This document shows positions 37,978-47,168 of a stretch of DNA of 64,000 bases, piece by piece. Numbering within the stretch: position 1 is the stretch's first letter; each line of letters begins with the position of its first letter. Below the pieces are notes generated by a model, which was not told where the DNA came from, searched no databases, and saw only the letters and a program-made list of their open reading frames with translations. This DNA is from Mycolicibacterium poriferae. GTDB taxonomy: Bacteria > Actinomycetota > Actinomycetes > Mycobacteriales > Mycobacteriaceae. The stretch covers positions 372,001 through 436,000 of the forward strand of contig NZ_AP022570.1 of the NCBI RefSeq assembly GCF_010728325.1, in the 5' to 3' direction. Position numbers and translations under genes: made by a program.

Positions 37978-40900
37978 TCAGACGCCTGCCATCCGGACCG
38001 TGGAAGGCGTGTCAACACCCGGTGTCCGCGTCACGTCCGACCCCGTGTCCGTCATGTCCCACTTCATCGCGATTCCGTTGCGGGAAGTGTATGCAGTGCT
38101 GTGGCGGCTCGGCGTCGTCGACATCGAGGACTGAAACCTGCTGACCACTCGCGGCGCCACCGTCGCCGCGACGGTGGCCACTCCCGCCGTGCCCAGCCCC
38201 TGCGCCCAGCCGACCGGCCCCAACGGCGTGCACCCCAGCAGCTGGCTGACTCCGGGGGTGCTGATCAGCGCACCGAGCGCCACCAGCGACCCGACGGCGG
38301 TGGTCACCACCAGCGGGCTGTGCGAGTCGATCAGCGTCTGACCCAGCTGCGTCGACACCAGCGCAACCAGTGCCACCGTCGACGCCCGGCGCGGCTGCAG
38401 CGTGAACCCGGACATCACCCACGCCGAGGTGGCCGCCGCGGCGGTGGTGGCACCCCGGATCGCGACCGTGCGCCACAGCGCCGCCTGGTCCGGTCCGCGC
38501 CCGGCCTCACCGTCGGCCACGATCGTCGGGCTGACCGCCAAGGCCGCCGCGGGCAGCGCGTCGGTCATCATGTTGACCAGCAGCAGCTGCCGGGTGTTCA
38601 GCGGCGAGGAGCCCGTCAACGCCGAGCCCACGATCGAGAACACCACTTCACCGGCGTTGCCACCGAGCAGCACCGCCACCGCCGCCTGCACCCGCCGCCA
38701 CAGCTGCCTGCCCTCGTCGAGGGCGTCCAGCAGGGCACCGATGCGACCGTCGAGCAGCATCACGTCGGCGGCGGTGCGGGCGGGATCGCTGCCCCGGCTC
38801 GCGACACCGATTCCGACGGTGGCCGACCGGATCGCCGCGGCGTCGTTGGCGCCGTCCCCGACCATCGCGCACACCAGCTCGATGCGCTCGAGGGTCTGCA
38901 CGACCTGCACCTTGTGTTCGGGCGTCATGCGGGCGAACACGATCTTCTCCCGCACCGCCTTCTCCTGGCCACGTCGGGGCAGCTTCGCCCACTCGGAGCC
39001 ACTGATCACGTGCTCGGCGGTGATCTGCAGACCCAGGTCACCGGCGATCGCGGTCGCGGTCACCGGATGGTCACCGGTGATCAGCCGCACCCCGATCCCC
39101 TGGGCCTCGAGTGCGGCGAGCACCGCCGCCGAGTCCTCCCGGGGCGTGTCCGCCAGCCCGAGCAGGCCGATCACCTCCAGGTCGTCCGCGCACAGCTCGG
39201 CGAAGGCACCGTCATCGCGGATCGCGGCCAAGCGCTGCCGGTCGGTGACCGTGCGCCGCGCCACGGCGATCACCCGCAGCCCGGCCGCCGCCATGTCCTG
39301 CACGGTCCGTTCGACGTCGGCGTCGGCGTCGCCCCGCGCGGCCAGCAGAACCTCCGGTGCGCCCTTGACGACGAGTTCGGAGCCGATCAGCGACGCCGCG
39401 AACGGCCGCCCGGACCGGAACGGCAGATGCGCGTCGACCGGGCCGGCGTCGATTCCGCGTTTCTGCGCGGCCTCGGCCACGGCTGCGTCGGTGGCGTGCT
39501 GATGGTTGCCGCCGTTGCTCGGCTCGGTGGCGCTGGCGGCGCAGGCCACCACCTGGTCGTCGGTGACGTCGCCGAAGGCGTGGACGCGGGAGGTCTGGAG
39601 CCGGTTCTCGCTGAGCGTGCCCGTCTTGTCGAAACAGACCACGTCGACCCGGCCGAGCGCCTCGACCGCTTTCGGGGTACGAACGAGCGCACCGGCAGCC
39701 GACAGACGGCGCGCCGACGCCTGTTGAGCCAACGTCGCGACCAGCGGCAGGCCCTCCGGCACGGCTGCGACGGCGACCGCCACGCCGCTGGCGATGGCGT
39801 CGCGCAGCGGCGTCGCCCGCAGCAGGCCGAGACCGCCCACCAGGGCGCCGCCGGCAAGGCTGAACGGCAACGCGCGGTTGGTCAGTTCGCGCAACTGGGT
39901 CTGTAGTCCGACCGCGGCACTGCGCCCGGGGGCGACGTCGGCGGCACGCCGGATCTGGGTCTGCGCACCGACCGCGGTGACGACACCGACCGCGGTGCCG
40001 CTGACCACCGTCGTGGTCGCATACAGCATGCAGCTGCGCTCGGCGACGATGGCACCGGGAGTGGCCTCGACACGTTTGGGTACCGGCAACGACTCTCCGG
40101 TCAACGCGGACTCATCGACCTCAAGGTCGACCGCTTCGACGATGCGGCAGTCGGCGGGAATGACCTCACCCGACCGCACCTCGACCAGATCGCCCGGGCG
40201 CAGCTCGTCGGCATCCACGCTGTCGGAGCGGTCGCCGGTCACCCGGCGCGCCGGCGGGGCCTGCACCGCCAGCATGCGGCGCAGCAGACGCTCGGCGCGC
40301 ACCTGCTGGGAGGCGGCCAACACGGCGTTGCCGGTCAGCACCGACCCGACCAGGATGGCATCAACCGGCGAGCCCAGCATCGCGCTGGCCGCCGACCCGA
40401 CCGCGAGCACCGGTGTGAGCGGGTCGGACAGCTCGTCCCGCACGGCGGTGGCGAGTTCGCCCGCCAGCCGCACCGCTGCGCCCGCGGTGCTGTCGACGAA
40501 TCCCACGGACGCGCGTGCGGTCGAGGCCAACCGCGACGGCGGCGGTGCAGGCCGATCGGCGGGCGGCGGCAGGGCGTCCCGGACCTGCTCGACGGGCATC
40601 GCGTGCCACTGCTGGGTCGGCAACGGCGTGGGCGCCGCGGCGGAGAGCACACCGCGCGCCGACAGCAGACCGGTGGCGAGTCCGGCGGCGGCGCCTGCGG
40701 TGACGGGACCGGTCCCCTGACCGCGTACGCCGGGGATCAAGAGCAGACCGCCGAGCAGCGAGGCGCTGGTCGCCAGCTCGATACCGCGCCGGCTGACCCG
40801 CCGGGCCGCGGGTACGGCGTGCAGGATGCGCCACGTCGCGGCCAGGTCCGGGGTCAGCACGTCGGCGCCCCACGGTGGACGGGTGCCCTCGTCGAGCAGG

Positions 40901-42471
40901 CCGATCGACAGATCGGCACGGGCCAGGGCCGCCGTGGCCGCCGGCGACACCACGGCCACCGTGCGGCCCTCCTTCTGCAGCGCGACGACGGTGTCGGCGA
41001 GGGCGTCGCCGAGCGTGGTGTCGACCGGGTAGAGCTCGTCGAACGACGAGCGCAACTCGTCGAGTTCGTCGCCGTCCACCGTGACGAGGTCGATGTCGGC
41101 GTTCCGCACCTCACCGATGACCGCGGTCGCCAGCGGATGGTGCACGTGCCGGATCAGCACCCGTCCCGCGGACGCGCCGTGCCCGTTGCCCTCGTGTGCG
41201 ACCGGGGCGGGGTGCCAGCCGGCGCCCAGCTTCCCGCGCTGCACCTGCTCCTGCGCCCATTCCCAGACCTGGGTGCGGCGGTGCTCGGCGACCTCCTCGA
41301 GGTGACCCACCTGCAATTCGTCGGTCAGCAACGCCCGCGGATCGATGACCACCGCATCAACCCGGTCAAGGCGGCGCAACGCCTCCGGGCGCAGGACGAC
41401 CACGTCGTGTCTGTCGGCCATCCCGCGGCCGAACGTGGCGACGAAAGCCTCCCGCGCGTTGCGCGCCGCTTTCGGTGCGGTCACCACCGCGGCGGTGGCG
41501 CCCGCGGCCAGATCAGCGGTCAGCAACCCGACGGCCGGGGCGGCGACGCCCTGGGCGGTGCCGCTGCGCTGGGCGTGCCGTTCGATCGGCCCAGGCGGCA
41601 GCGGGCAGGGTCGCGGCGGCGCGGCGGTGCCGTCGGGCTCCTCGGCCCGCTCCGCAGCCCGGGTCTCGAGACGCTGCCACGCGCGGGAGCCCGCGGTGAG
41701 CTCTCCGACCTGAGCGAGGTGGCGGACGAATTCCACGGCCAGTGAGGCCGGCGCCTGGGTGAGGGTGTAGACGGTCGCGGCGGTCAGGCCGAGAACGGTG
41801 TCGGCGGCCGGTTTGCCCAACCGGTTCTCCACCACCGCGCGCAGGCGGGGCTGGTAGTCGACGGCGGTCAGCGCAGCAGCCAAGCCGGGGGGCAGCGGGC
41901 GCCAGGGCAGCAGCCACCCAGCGGTGGCCACGCACAGCCCTGCCCCGTTGGCCGCCGCTGCCACGACGCGGCCGGTGAGTACGACGCCGTCGCCGGGAAG
42001 GTCGCTCGGGCGGCGGTCGGTGTCCGCCGGGGCGTGACGCGTTTCGGCGGCGGCGACGGCCTGGCAGAGGTCGTCCATCGATGGCCCGTCGTCGTCGACG
42101 CACACCACGACCCGGCGCACCGAGCGATTGAGGCGGGCGCCGCGGACTCCGTCGAGGTCGCGCACCGCGGCCAGCACGGCGTCACCGAGTAGCCGACCGT
42201 TTTCGCCGTCGAGACCGTGCACCTCGATCCAGCAGCGGTCCTCGTTGCGCCACCGGCGGCGCGCCGGTGTGCCGCCGACGAGTTCGCGCACCGCCGCGAC
42301 CGCGCCGGAACCGGGGCCGGCGGGTGCGACCGCGTCGCCGAGCCCGCGGGCGACGGAGGAGGTGACTTTGAGGCTGACATCGAGGCCGGTGGCGGCACAC
42401 GCGAGGGTGAATGCCACGGGAGCCGTGGCGACCCGGGCAGCGCGTCCGATCAGGCGTGCTGCGTTACTCAC
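37978..42471 (-). CDS. Giant P-type cation ATPase, CtpI-like
   Basis: The 1497-residue protein has all P-type ATPase motifs in its second half: TGES ([11 protein letters not shown]), the phosphorylation site DKTGT at about Asp948, and [13 protein letters not shown]. The N-terminal 700 residues are far longer than usual. They contain a degenerate HMA-like domain ([30 protein letters not shown], without Cys-x-x-Cys), several hydrophobic regions and a second cytoplasmic domain. This layout is that of mycobacterial CtpI (about 1600 aa), whose ion is not firmly known. Start is GTG 42471, overlapping the upstream small gene by GTGA. Confidence 0.88.
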   Translation of the reverse strand: MSNAARLIGRAARVATAPVAFTLACAATGLDVSLKVTSSVARGLGDAVAPAGPGSGAVAAVRELVGGTPARRRWRNEDRCWIEVHGLDGENGRLLGDAVLAAVRDLDGVRGARLNRSVRRVVVCVDDDGPSMDDLCQAVAAAETRHAPADTDRRPSDLPGDGVVLTGRVVAAAANGAGLCVATAGWLLPWRPLPPGLAAALTAVDYQPRLRAVVENRLGKPAADTVLGLTAATVYTLTQAPASLAVEFVRHLAQVGELTAGSRAWQRLETRAAERAEEPDGTAAPPRPCPLPPGPIERHAQRSGTAQGVAAPAVGLLTADLAAGATAAVVTAPKAARNAREAFVATFGRGMADRHDVVVLRPEALRRLDRVDAVVIDPRALLTDELQVGHLEEVAEHRRTQVWEWAQEQVQRGKLGAGWHPAPVAHEGNGHGASAGRVLIRHVHHPLATAVIGEVRNADIDLVTVDGDELDELRSSFDELYPVDTTLGDALADTVVALQKEGRTVAVVSPAATAALARADLSIGLLDEGTRPPWGADVLTPDLAATWRILHAVPAARRVSRRGIELATSASLLGGLLLIPGVRGQGTGPVTAGAAAGLATGLLSARGVLSAAAPTPLPTQQWHAMPVEQVRDALPPPADRPAPPPSRLASTARASVGFVDSTAGAAVRLAGELATAVRDELSDPLTPVLAVGSAASAMLGSPVDAILVGSVLTGNAVLAASQQVRAERLLRRMLAVQAPPARRVTGDRSDSVDADELRPGDLVEVRSGEVIPADCRIVEAVDLEVDESALTGESLPVPKRVEATPGAIVAERSCMLYATTTVVSGTAVGVVTAVGAQTQIRRAADVAPGRSAAVGLQTQLRELTNRALPFSLAGGALVGGLGLLRATPLRDAIASGVAVAVAAVPEGLPLVATLAQQASARRLSAAGALVRTPKAVEALGRVDVVCFDKTGTLSENRLQTSRVHAFGDVTDDQVVACAASATEPSNGGNHQHATDAAVAEAAQKRGIDAGPVDAHLPFRSGRPFAASLIGSELVVKGAPEVLLAARGDADADVERTVQDMAAAGLRVIAVARRTVTDRQRLAAIRDDGAFAELCADDLEVIGLLGLADTPREDSAAVLAALEAQGIGVRLITGDHPVTATAIAGDLGLQITAEHVISGSEWAKLPRRGQEKAVREKIVFARMTPEHKVQVVQTLERIELVCAMVGDGANDAAAIRSATVGIGVASRGSDPARTAADVMLLDGRIGALLDALDEGRQLWRRVQAAVAVLLGGNAGEVVFSIVGSALTGSSPLNTRQLLLVNMMTDALPAAALAVSPTIVADGEAGRGPDQAALWRTVAIRGATTAAAATSAWVMSGFTLQPRRASTVALVALVSTQLGQTLIDSHSPLVVTTAVGSLVALGALISTPGVSQLLGCTPLGPVGWAQGLGTAGVATVAATVAPRVVSRFQSSMSTTPSRHSTAYTSRNGIAMKWDMTDTGSDVTRTPGVDTPSTVRMAGV

Positions 42472-42923
42472 TTGGCGGAGGCGCTGCGCGCCGCCGACTT
42501 GCGGGCCGTCGACTTACGCGGGGACGACTTGCGGGGCGTCGACTTCTGGGGCGTCGATTTGCGGGGCGTCGACTTCTGGGGGGTCGACTTCTGGGGCGTC
42601 GACTTCTGGGGGGCGGTCGCGGGCCGTGCCGCGTCGGCGCCGCTGGACCGTTGATTGATCTGGTGCAGGACCAATGCGGTGCCGCCGACGGCGACCAGCA
42701 GCGGCCACTCGACCAATCCGACCGCTCCGATGGCACCCAGGGTCACCGCTGCGGCCGCCGACGAGTGCCGTCCGCTGCTCAGCCCGGAGCGCGCGCCGTT
42801 GGCCGCCCCCTGGATTCCGCCGACCACACCGTTGATCGCCGCGCCCCCTACCGCGCCGGCCGCGGCGGTGGTGGTGTCTGCTACTCGCGCCACGCCCCTG
42901 AAGGCCGATTTCACAGGGTTCAT
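42468..42923 (-). CDS. Small membrane protein with EWP hairpin and TPxKS repeat tail
   Basis: The 151-residue protein starts with a Gly/Ala-rich amphipathic region and then a hydrophobic hairpin, [25 protein letters not shown] (EWP at 72-74). It ends with a Lys-rich tail made of about nine 5-residue units ([10 protein letters not shown] and variants). The tail resembles the C-terminal tails of histone-like mycobacterial proteins (HupB, Lsr2-type) and could bind nucleic acid or acidic lipid heads. ATG 42923 has GAGGAG 5 nt before. The stop overlaps the ATPase start (GTGA), so the pump and this protein are co-translated. Confidence 0.78.
   Translation of the reverse strand: MNPVKSAFRGVARVADTTTAAAGAVGGAAINGVVGGIQGAANGARSGLSSGRHSSAAAAVTLGAIGAVGLVEWPLLVAVGGTALVLHQINQRSSGADAARPATAPQKSTPQKSTPQKSTPRKSTPQKSTPRKSSPRKSTARKSAARSASAK
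42471..42611 (-). repeat. 15-bp coding tandem repeat (TPxKS units)
   Basis: About nine 15-bp units of the type GGCGTCGACTTCTGG (plus-strand reading) encode the repeated [10 protein letters not shown] tail of the small membrane protein. The units vary slightly. This is coding repetition, likely prone to copy-number change between strains. Confidence 0.85.
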
Positions 42924-43131
42924 GTGCACTCCTCAATACGCCGCATCAGCTGCGGCAATTCATTGTCTCGTCATTCCCCGATAACCGCCCGTTATACACA
43001 GCTTTGGTGAACAGACGATCCGCCGTCACGGGACGGTTGGCAGGCCTACCCCGAACAGCCTCGGCGGCAAGGCGACCCAGCCGAACCTGGCCTGCCCCGG
43101 CCAAACCTGGTGACGCCAGATCGTTACCGAC

Positions 43132-43156
43132 GTTTACCCCATCTGTCACAGGGGTA
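43132..43156 (+). promoter_or_regulatory. SigF-like, possibly bidirectional promoter
   Basis: GTTT (43132-43135), a 16-nt spacer and GGGTA (43152-43156) fit the SigF pattern, 65 bp before the gene at 43222. The element is an imperfect inverted repeat (GTTTACCCC...GGGGTAAC). The minus strand therefore also reads GTTA-N15-GGGTA towards the ATPase operon at 42923. The rest of the 42924-43221 gap shows no gene. Confidence 0.45.
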
Positions 43157-43221
43157 ACTCACGTCACAGTGGTTGCCGTCAGGTGCCACCGCCAACAGAA
43201 AGAGTCGGATGGAACGAGCAC

Positions 43222-43692
43222 ATGAACACTGTCTTGTATTTCAGCACCCGCGGCGTCGTCTATGAAACCCGCGCATACAGCAAAGCCGACATCGCCGAGC
43301 TGGTCCAGGAGCAAGGTCTGCAATGCCTGACCAGCAGTGACCGGCAGTTCGACTTCTGGTTCTCCCCGTCGATGCACCGGTGTCAGCGTCGCGCCAATCA
43401 GGCGGCCACCGAGCTGCTGCTGGCGACGACAAACTTCACCGCCAAATCCGTGCCGCTGCTCCGCGGCTGCGTCGTCGTCGCCACCCATGACGCCGACGGC
43501 GACCTCGACGGGCTGAGTTGGCAGCAGCTCGACCTGCTGGTCGAACGCAACCGCGCGCTGGACAGCCGCGACGACCGGGTGCTGAGCCGCCGGATCGCGA
43601 GAGACATCCGCCGTCAGCAGCGCGTCGAGCCGGTCGCGCCGGCCGCTGCCGGTGCGCGCCCGGCACGACCTCGCGTTCCCGTGTCCCACTGA
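43222..43692 (+). CDS. Hypothetical protein
   Basis: The 156-residue protein begins MNTVLYFSTRGVVYETRAYS, suggesting a small alpha/beta N-terminal domain. It continues with a DFWFSP motif, a helical stretch rich in Ala and Cys/His (MHRCQRRANQAATELLL) and an Arg/Pro-rich basic tail. I recognise no family. The N-terminal layout recalls short actinobacterial proteins of unknown function. ATG 43222 was chosen over an upstream frame; a SigF-like promoter precedes it. Confidence 0.6.
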   Translation: MNTVLYFSTRGVVYETRAYSKADIAELVQEQGLQCLTSSDRQFDFWFSPSMHRCQRRANQAATELLLATTNFTAKSVPLLRGCVVVATHDADGDLDGLSWQQLDLLVERNRALDSRDDRVLSRRIARDIRRQQRVEPVAPAAAGARPARPRVPVSH

Positions 43693-43768
43693 GCGCGGTC
43701 GCCGGTACCGAGCCGCCCGTCTTCCTGCGTAGGCTCGAACCCGTACCGACGACGAAAGATTCACGATC

Positions 43769-44548
43769 ATGAAGGCAACGGTGACTCCGGCCGCCGAGAG
43801 TGCGATCACCGATATCGCCCAGCGGCACGGTCTGTCCCGCGAGGCGGTGTTGGCCATGCTGTTCGCGGTGGAGGCCGGCGGCGGCACGATGGCTCAGTTC
43901 GCCATCCCGGAGCTCGGCGGCAGCGGACAGTGGATGCGTGGCGGCATGACGATGGTCGGCGACATGTTCGACCACACCCTCAAGGCGCGCGTGGACGCAC
44001 TGTGCACTGAACTCGCCCAGCTGCTCGCCACCACCACGGTGTTCCCCGCCCCGGCCTCCAGTGCTCCGGGCGCCCATGGCGGATTCACCGCGGCCAACTG
44101 GTGGCCCGCCGATCTGGGGGTGCCCAGTGCGACGGGTGGTCAGAACGACGTCCGGTATGCCGTCTTCCCCGCTACGCGGCGCCTGGCCGTGCACCTCAAC
44201 GGCGTCACCCGGGTGTTCGACACGGGTGATCACCGCATCGCCGGGGTGTCCCAGCAACAGGGCGGCGGCTTCGGGTCGATCGTGTTCACCAGCCAGCACG
44301 GCACCATCGACGTCGCGAGCCTCACCGAACTCGGCGACCGGCAGGTGGCCGAGACCCCCGCCGCTGCGCCCACGCCACGCCACCGCGCGCCCGAACCGGC
44401 CCCCGAGGCGGCATCGGGGGCGGTGGCGTCGGGAGATCAGGCCGCGATCATCGCGGCGATCGAGTCGCTGGCCGGACTCCACGAGCGGGGCATCCTGTCC
44501 GACGACGAGTTCGCCGCGAAGAAAGCCGAGCTGCTCGGGCGGCTCTGA
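43769..44548 (+). CDS. SHOCT-domain protein
   Basis: The 259-residue protein ends with a SHOCT domain (SLAGLHERGILSDDEFAAKKAELLGRL), the short C-terminal oligomerisation module. The N-terminal 60 residues are helical (GLSREAVLAMLFAVEAGGG). The middle is a beta-rich domain with FPATRRLAVHLNG and SIVFTSQHGTIDV. An Ala/Pro-rich linker separates the domains. No catalytic motif is seen; a soluble cytoplasmic oligomer is likely. The convergent TesB gene begins 10 nt away. Confidence 0.7.
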   Translation: MKATVTPAAESAITDIAQRHGLSREAVLAMLFAVEAGGGTMAQFAIPELGGSGQWMRGGMTMVGDMFDHTLKARVDALCTELAQLLATTTVFPAPASSAPGAHGGFTAANWWPADLGVPSATGGQNDVRYAVFPATRRLAVHLNGVTRVFDTGDHRIAGVSQQQGGGFGSIVFTSQHGTIDVASLTELGDRQVAETPAAAPTPRHRAPEPAPEAASGAVASGDQAAIIAAIESLAGLHERGILSDDEFAAKKAELLGRL

Positions 44549-44557
44549 GCCGGTCCG

Positions 44558-45415
44558 TCAGCCCCGGCCCTTGCCGAAATAGAGCTCCTGGGTGGCGACG
44601 CAGACCAGCTGACCGGCCCGGTTGTACATCGTCGAGGTGGCCAGCCCCCGTCCGGCGATGCCGCTGGGCGACGACTGGTCCGACAGCACCCAGTCCGACA
44701 GATCGATCGGCCGGTGGAACCACAGCGCGTGGTCGATCAACGCGTTGAACGTGCTGAGCGGCGTGGCGCGCCGCATGGCCAGCGCGGTCTCGAGCATGGT
44801 GGTGCCCGACAGATACGTCAGCAGGCAACACCCCAGCACCTCGTCTTTCCGGACCGGCTCGGCGGGCCGCCACCACATCCGGATCCGTGGCGAGGGCTCC
44901 GACTGGTCGAGCGCGAGCCGCGGCGGAGCGTCGACGTAACGGAGGTCGAACGGTTGACGCCGCACCCAGTGCCCGCCGAACTCGTCGGCGTAGGCCGCCA
45001 ACTGCTCCTGCACCGGCAGCAGTGACTCCGGTTCGGGCACATCGGGTATCGGCTGCTGATAGTCGAGCGACTCGACCGGGGTGCTGAACGAGGCCAGCGC
45101 TTCGAGCAGGATCTGCCCGTTCTGGCGCGCGGTGATCTGGCGGGTCGACAGCGTGCCGCCGTCGCGGGCCACGTCGACGTCGATGTGCACCGGGTGCCGG
45201 GCATCCCCGGCCCGCACGTAGTAGACGTGCACGCTGTGCGGGACCCGACCGGGTGCGGTGCGACTGGCCGCCATCAGCGCCTGCCCGGCGATGTGGCCGC
45301 CGACGATGTGATGGGCCGGGTTGTCGAGCTGCGTGGCGACGAAGCGCAACTCATCGACCCGGTCGACCTCGAGGGTGGCGACGATGTCGGACAGCGACGG
45401 CGATCGGTAGGTCAC
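44558..45415 (-). CDS. tesB: Acyl-CoA thioesterase II (TesB)
   Basis: The 285-residue double hot-dog protein matches TesB: FVATQLDNPAHHIVGGHIAGQALMAASRT near the N-terminus, SFSTPVESLDYQQPIPDVP at the domain linker, and DHALWFHRPIDLSDWVLSDQSSPS in the second domain, where the catalytic Asp/Gln region lies. It hydrolyses medium- and long-chain acyl-CoA. GTG 45415 is used; upstream in-frame residues are not conserved. It is divergent from the DUF202 pair. Confidence 0.9.
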   Translation of the reverse strand: MTYRSPSLSDIVATLEVDRVDELRFVATQLDNPAHHIVGGHIAGQALMAASRTAPGRVPHSVHVYYVRAGDARHPVHIDVDVARDGGTLSTRQITARQNGQILLEALASFSTPVESLDYQQPIPDVPEPESLLPVQEQLAAYADEFGGHWVRRQPFDLRYVDAPPRLALDQSEPSPRIRMWWRPAEPVRKDEVLGCCLLTYLSGTTMLETALAMRRATPLSTFNALIDHALWFHRPIDLSDWVLSDQSSPSGIAGRGLATSTMYNRAGQLVCVATQELYFGKGRG

Positions 45416-45466
45416 CCCGGCATCATGCCGTAGGCATCGGAGGGCTCCCCCGGTTAGCATCCGGTG

Positions 45467-45838
45467 GTGAGCCAGCAGCCCGATTCGGCGGACGTGGAGC
45501 AGGAACCGGACTACCGCTTCACGCTGGCCAACGAGCGCACCTTCCTGGCCTGGATCCGCACCGCGCTGGCGCTGATCGCCGGCGGTGTCGCCATCGTCCA
45601 GTTCGTGCCGCAGTTCGGCATTCCCGGCGTGCGGCACGCGCTGAGCGTGATCCTCACCGCGGGCGGCGGGATCATGGCGGCATTGGCCGTGCGCCGGTGG
45701 CAGCGCGTGCAGGGGGCCATGCGCCGCAACGCCGATCTGCCGCCCACCCACGTCCCGGCGCTGCTGGGCGTGACGATCTTCGCCGTCACCGTCGGGGTGC
45801 TGATCGTGCTCATGATCTGGCCGCCGGGGGGCTCCTGA
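45467..45838 (+). CDS. DUF202 (YidH-like) membrane protein
   Basis: The 123-residue protein has the DUF202 signature NERTFLAWIRTALALIAGGVAIVQF and three membrane spans. The family includes YidH and the VTC transmembrane domain; the role in bacteria is unknown. Two overlapping GTGs (45464, 45467) are possible starts. The second DUF202 gene starts 2 nt after its stop. Confidence 0.8.
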   Translation: MSQQPDSADVEQEPDYRFTLANERTFLAWIRTALALIAGGVAIVQFVPQFGIPGVRHALSVILTAGGGIMAALAVRRWQRVQGAMRRNADLPPTHVPALLGVTIFAVTVGVLIVLMIWPPGGS

Positions 45839-45839
45839 G

Positions 45840-46169
45840 GTGCCCCGCCCTGCACCGGACAAGCCCGGCCTGCAGGCAGAGCGGACGCTGTTGTCCTGGG
45901 AGCGAAGCGCTTTCGGGTTCCTCGTCGGCGGCGCACTGGTCCTGCTGAGACCGCACGGCCCGTTGGGGTTCGGACGCAGCGCGCTGGCCATCATCGCGGG
46001 GCTTCTCGCCCTCGTGGCGCTCTGGCTCGGCTACCGGCGGTCCCGGCGCGTGCACACCGAGACCCGGGCGACGACCCTGCCCGCGCCGACTCTGGAGGTG
46101 GCCGTTCTGGGTTACAGCACAGCGGGTTTCGCGCTGTTGATCGTCACGGCGCTGCTCCTGGCCCCCTGA
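45840..46169 (+). CDS. Second DUF202 membrane protein
   Basis: The 109-residue protein has a shortened DUF202 pattern (ERTLLSWERSAFGFLVGGALVLLRPHG) and three hydrophobic spans. With its neighbour it forms a pair like YidG/YidH of E. coli, which may assemble as a heteromer. GTG 45840 follows the preceding stop almost directly, so the two are coupled. Its own stop overlaps an ATG at 46169. Confidence 0.78.
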   Translation: MPRPAPDKPGLQAERTLLSWERSAFGFLVGGALVLLRPHGPLGFGRSALAIIAGLLALVALWLGYRRSRRVHTETRATTLPAPTLEVAVLGYSTAGFALLIVTALLLAP

Positions 46170-46189
46170 TGTCCCGTTATGGTGCAGCC

Positions 46190-46963
46190 ATGGCTCTGGT
46201 CACCTATGAGTGCGAGGATCACATCGCCACCATCACCCTCAACCGGCCCGAGGCGCGCAATGCCATCAACGGCGCGCTGCGCCAGGACCTCAACGCGGCG
46301 TGGGAACGCTTCCGCGACGACGAGGACGCGTGGGTGGCGATCCTGACCGCCGCCGGCGACGTGTTCTGCGCCGGCGGCGACCTCAAGGACGGCGAGGGAT
46401 CGGTCGGCACCTTTGCCGGCACCTTCTGGGAGAAGCCCACCATCAACTCGTTCGAGAGCGGGATGGAGTTGTTCAAACCCACCATCGCAGCCGTGCACGG
46501 ACCGTGCGTCGGCTACGGGGTCACCGGCGTGCTGTTCTGCGACTTTGTCATCGCCTCGACGACGGCGACGTTCTCGTTCCCGGAGGTGACACTGGGGGTG
46601 CCGACCATCGTCGGGGCGATCCGGCTGCCCGAACGGGTCCGGTGGGCCGATGCGATGGAACTGCTGTTGACCGGCAAGCCCGTGTCCGCCGAGCGCGCCA
46701 AGGAGATGGGCCTGGTGTGGCGGTTGGTCGAGCCCGAGGACCTGCAGGACACCGCCCGCGCCTGGGCGCGCACCCTCACCGAAGCGGCGCCGCTGGCGCA
46801 GCGGGCGACCAAGGAGGTGGCCTGGCGCACCGCCAACATGGGCTGGATCGAGTCCGTGCGATTCGGCGAGACGATGCGCAAGGTCGCCGGGGCGACGCAG
46901 GACGTCGTCGAGGGGATCACGGCATGGCGGGAGAAGCGCGCCCCGCGCTGGCGGGGACGCTGA
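46190..46963 (+). CDS. Enoyl-CoA hydratase/isomerase
   Basis: The 257-residue crotonase-fold enzyme begins MALVTYECEDHIATITLNRPEARNAIN and has the oxyanion-hole segment FCAGGDLKDGEGS. The first catalytic position is not a clear Glu (VHGPCVGYGVTGVLFCDFVIAS), and the second is near PEVTLGVPT with Glu in FPEVTLG. Hydratase or isomerase activity in fatty acid degradation is likely. ATG 46190 matches family N-termini; ATG 46169 overlapping the DUF202 stop (TGATG) adds seven residues. Confidence 0.83.
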   Translation: MALVTYECEDHIATITLNRPEARNAINGALRQDLNAAWERFRDDEDAWVAILTAAGDVFCAGGDLKDGEGSVGTFAGTFWEKPTINSFESGMELFKPTIAAVHGPCVGYGVTGVLFCDFVIASTTATFSFPEVTLGVPTIVGAIRLPERVRWADAMELLLTGKPVSAERAKEMGLVWRLVEPEDLQDTARAWARTLTEAAPLAQRATKEVAWRTANMGWIESVRFGETMRKVAGATQDVVEGITAWREKRAPRWRGR

Positions 46964-47168
46964 CGATCCGCGGCCTGTCCTGGGCCGGCGCAGGAGCGGC
47001 TTCGCTCAGTGGATAGGCCGCGCTCGGCTGATCTGCGTACAGTAAGTCTTTCAACCGAGTTTCGCCTTTTCGTCTCGTGGCTCCAGTGCGTGCGCGGAGG
47101 TGTTTGGCCGTAGCAGCACCGCGCTGACCTGCGCACACGGTTGCCACCGGCTGGTCGAGGAGGCTGCG

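Noticed and set aside
38101..39906. Plus-strand open frame (601 codons) opposite the P-type ATPase
   Set aside because: The minus-strand ATPase has DKTGT and GDGxND in this region; the plus-strand frame is a shadow.
42528..42612. 15-bp repeats considered as CRISPR-like or minisatellite DNA
   Set aside because: The repeats are in frame and encode TPxKS units of a gene coupled to the ATPase; there are no spacers of CRISPR type.
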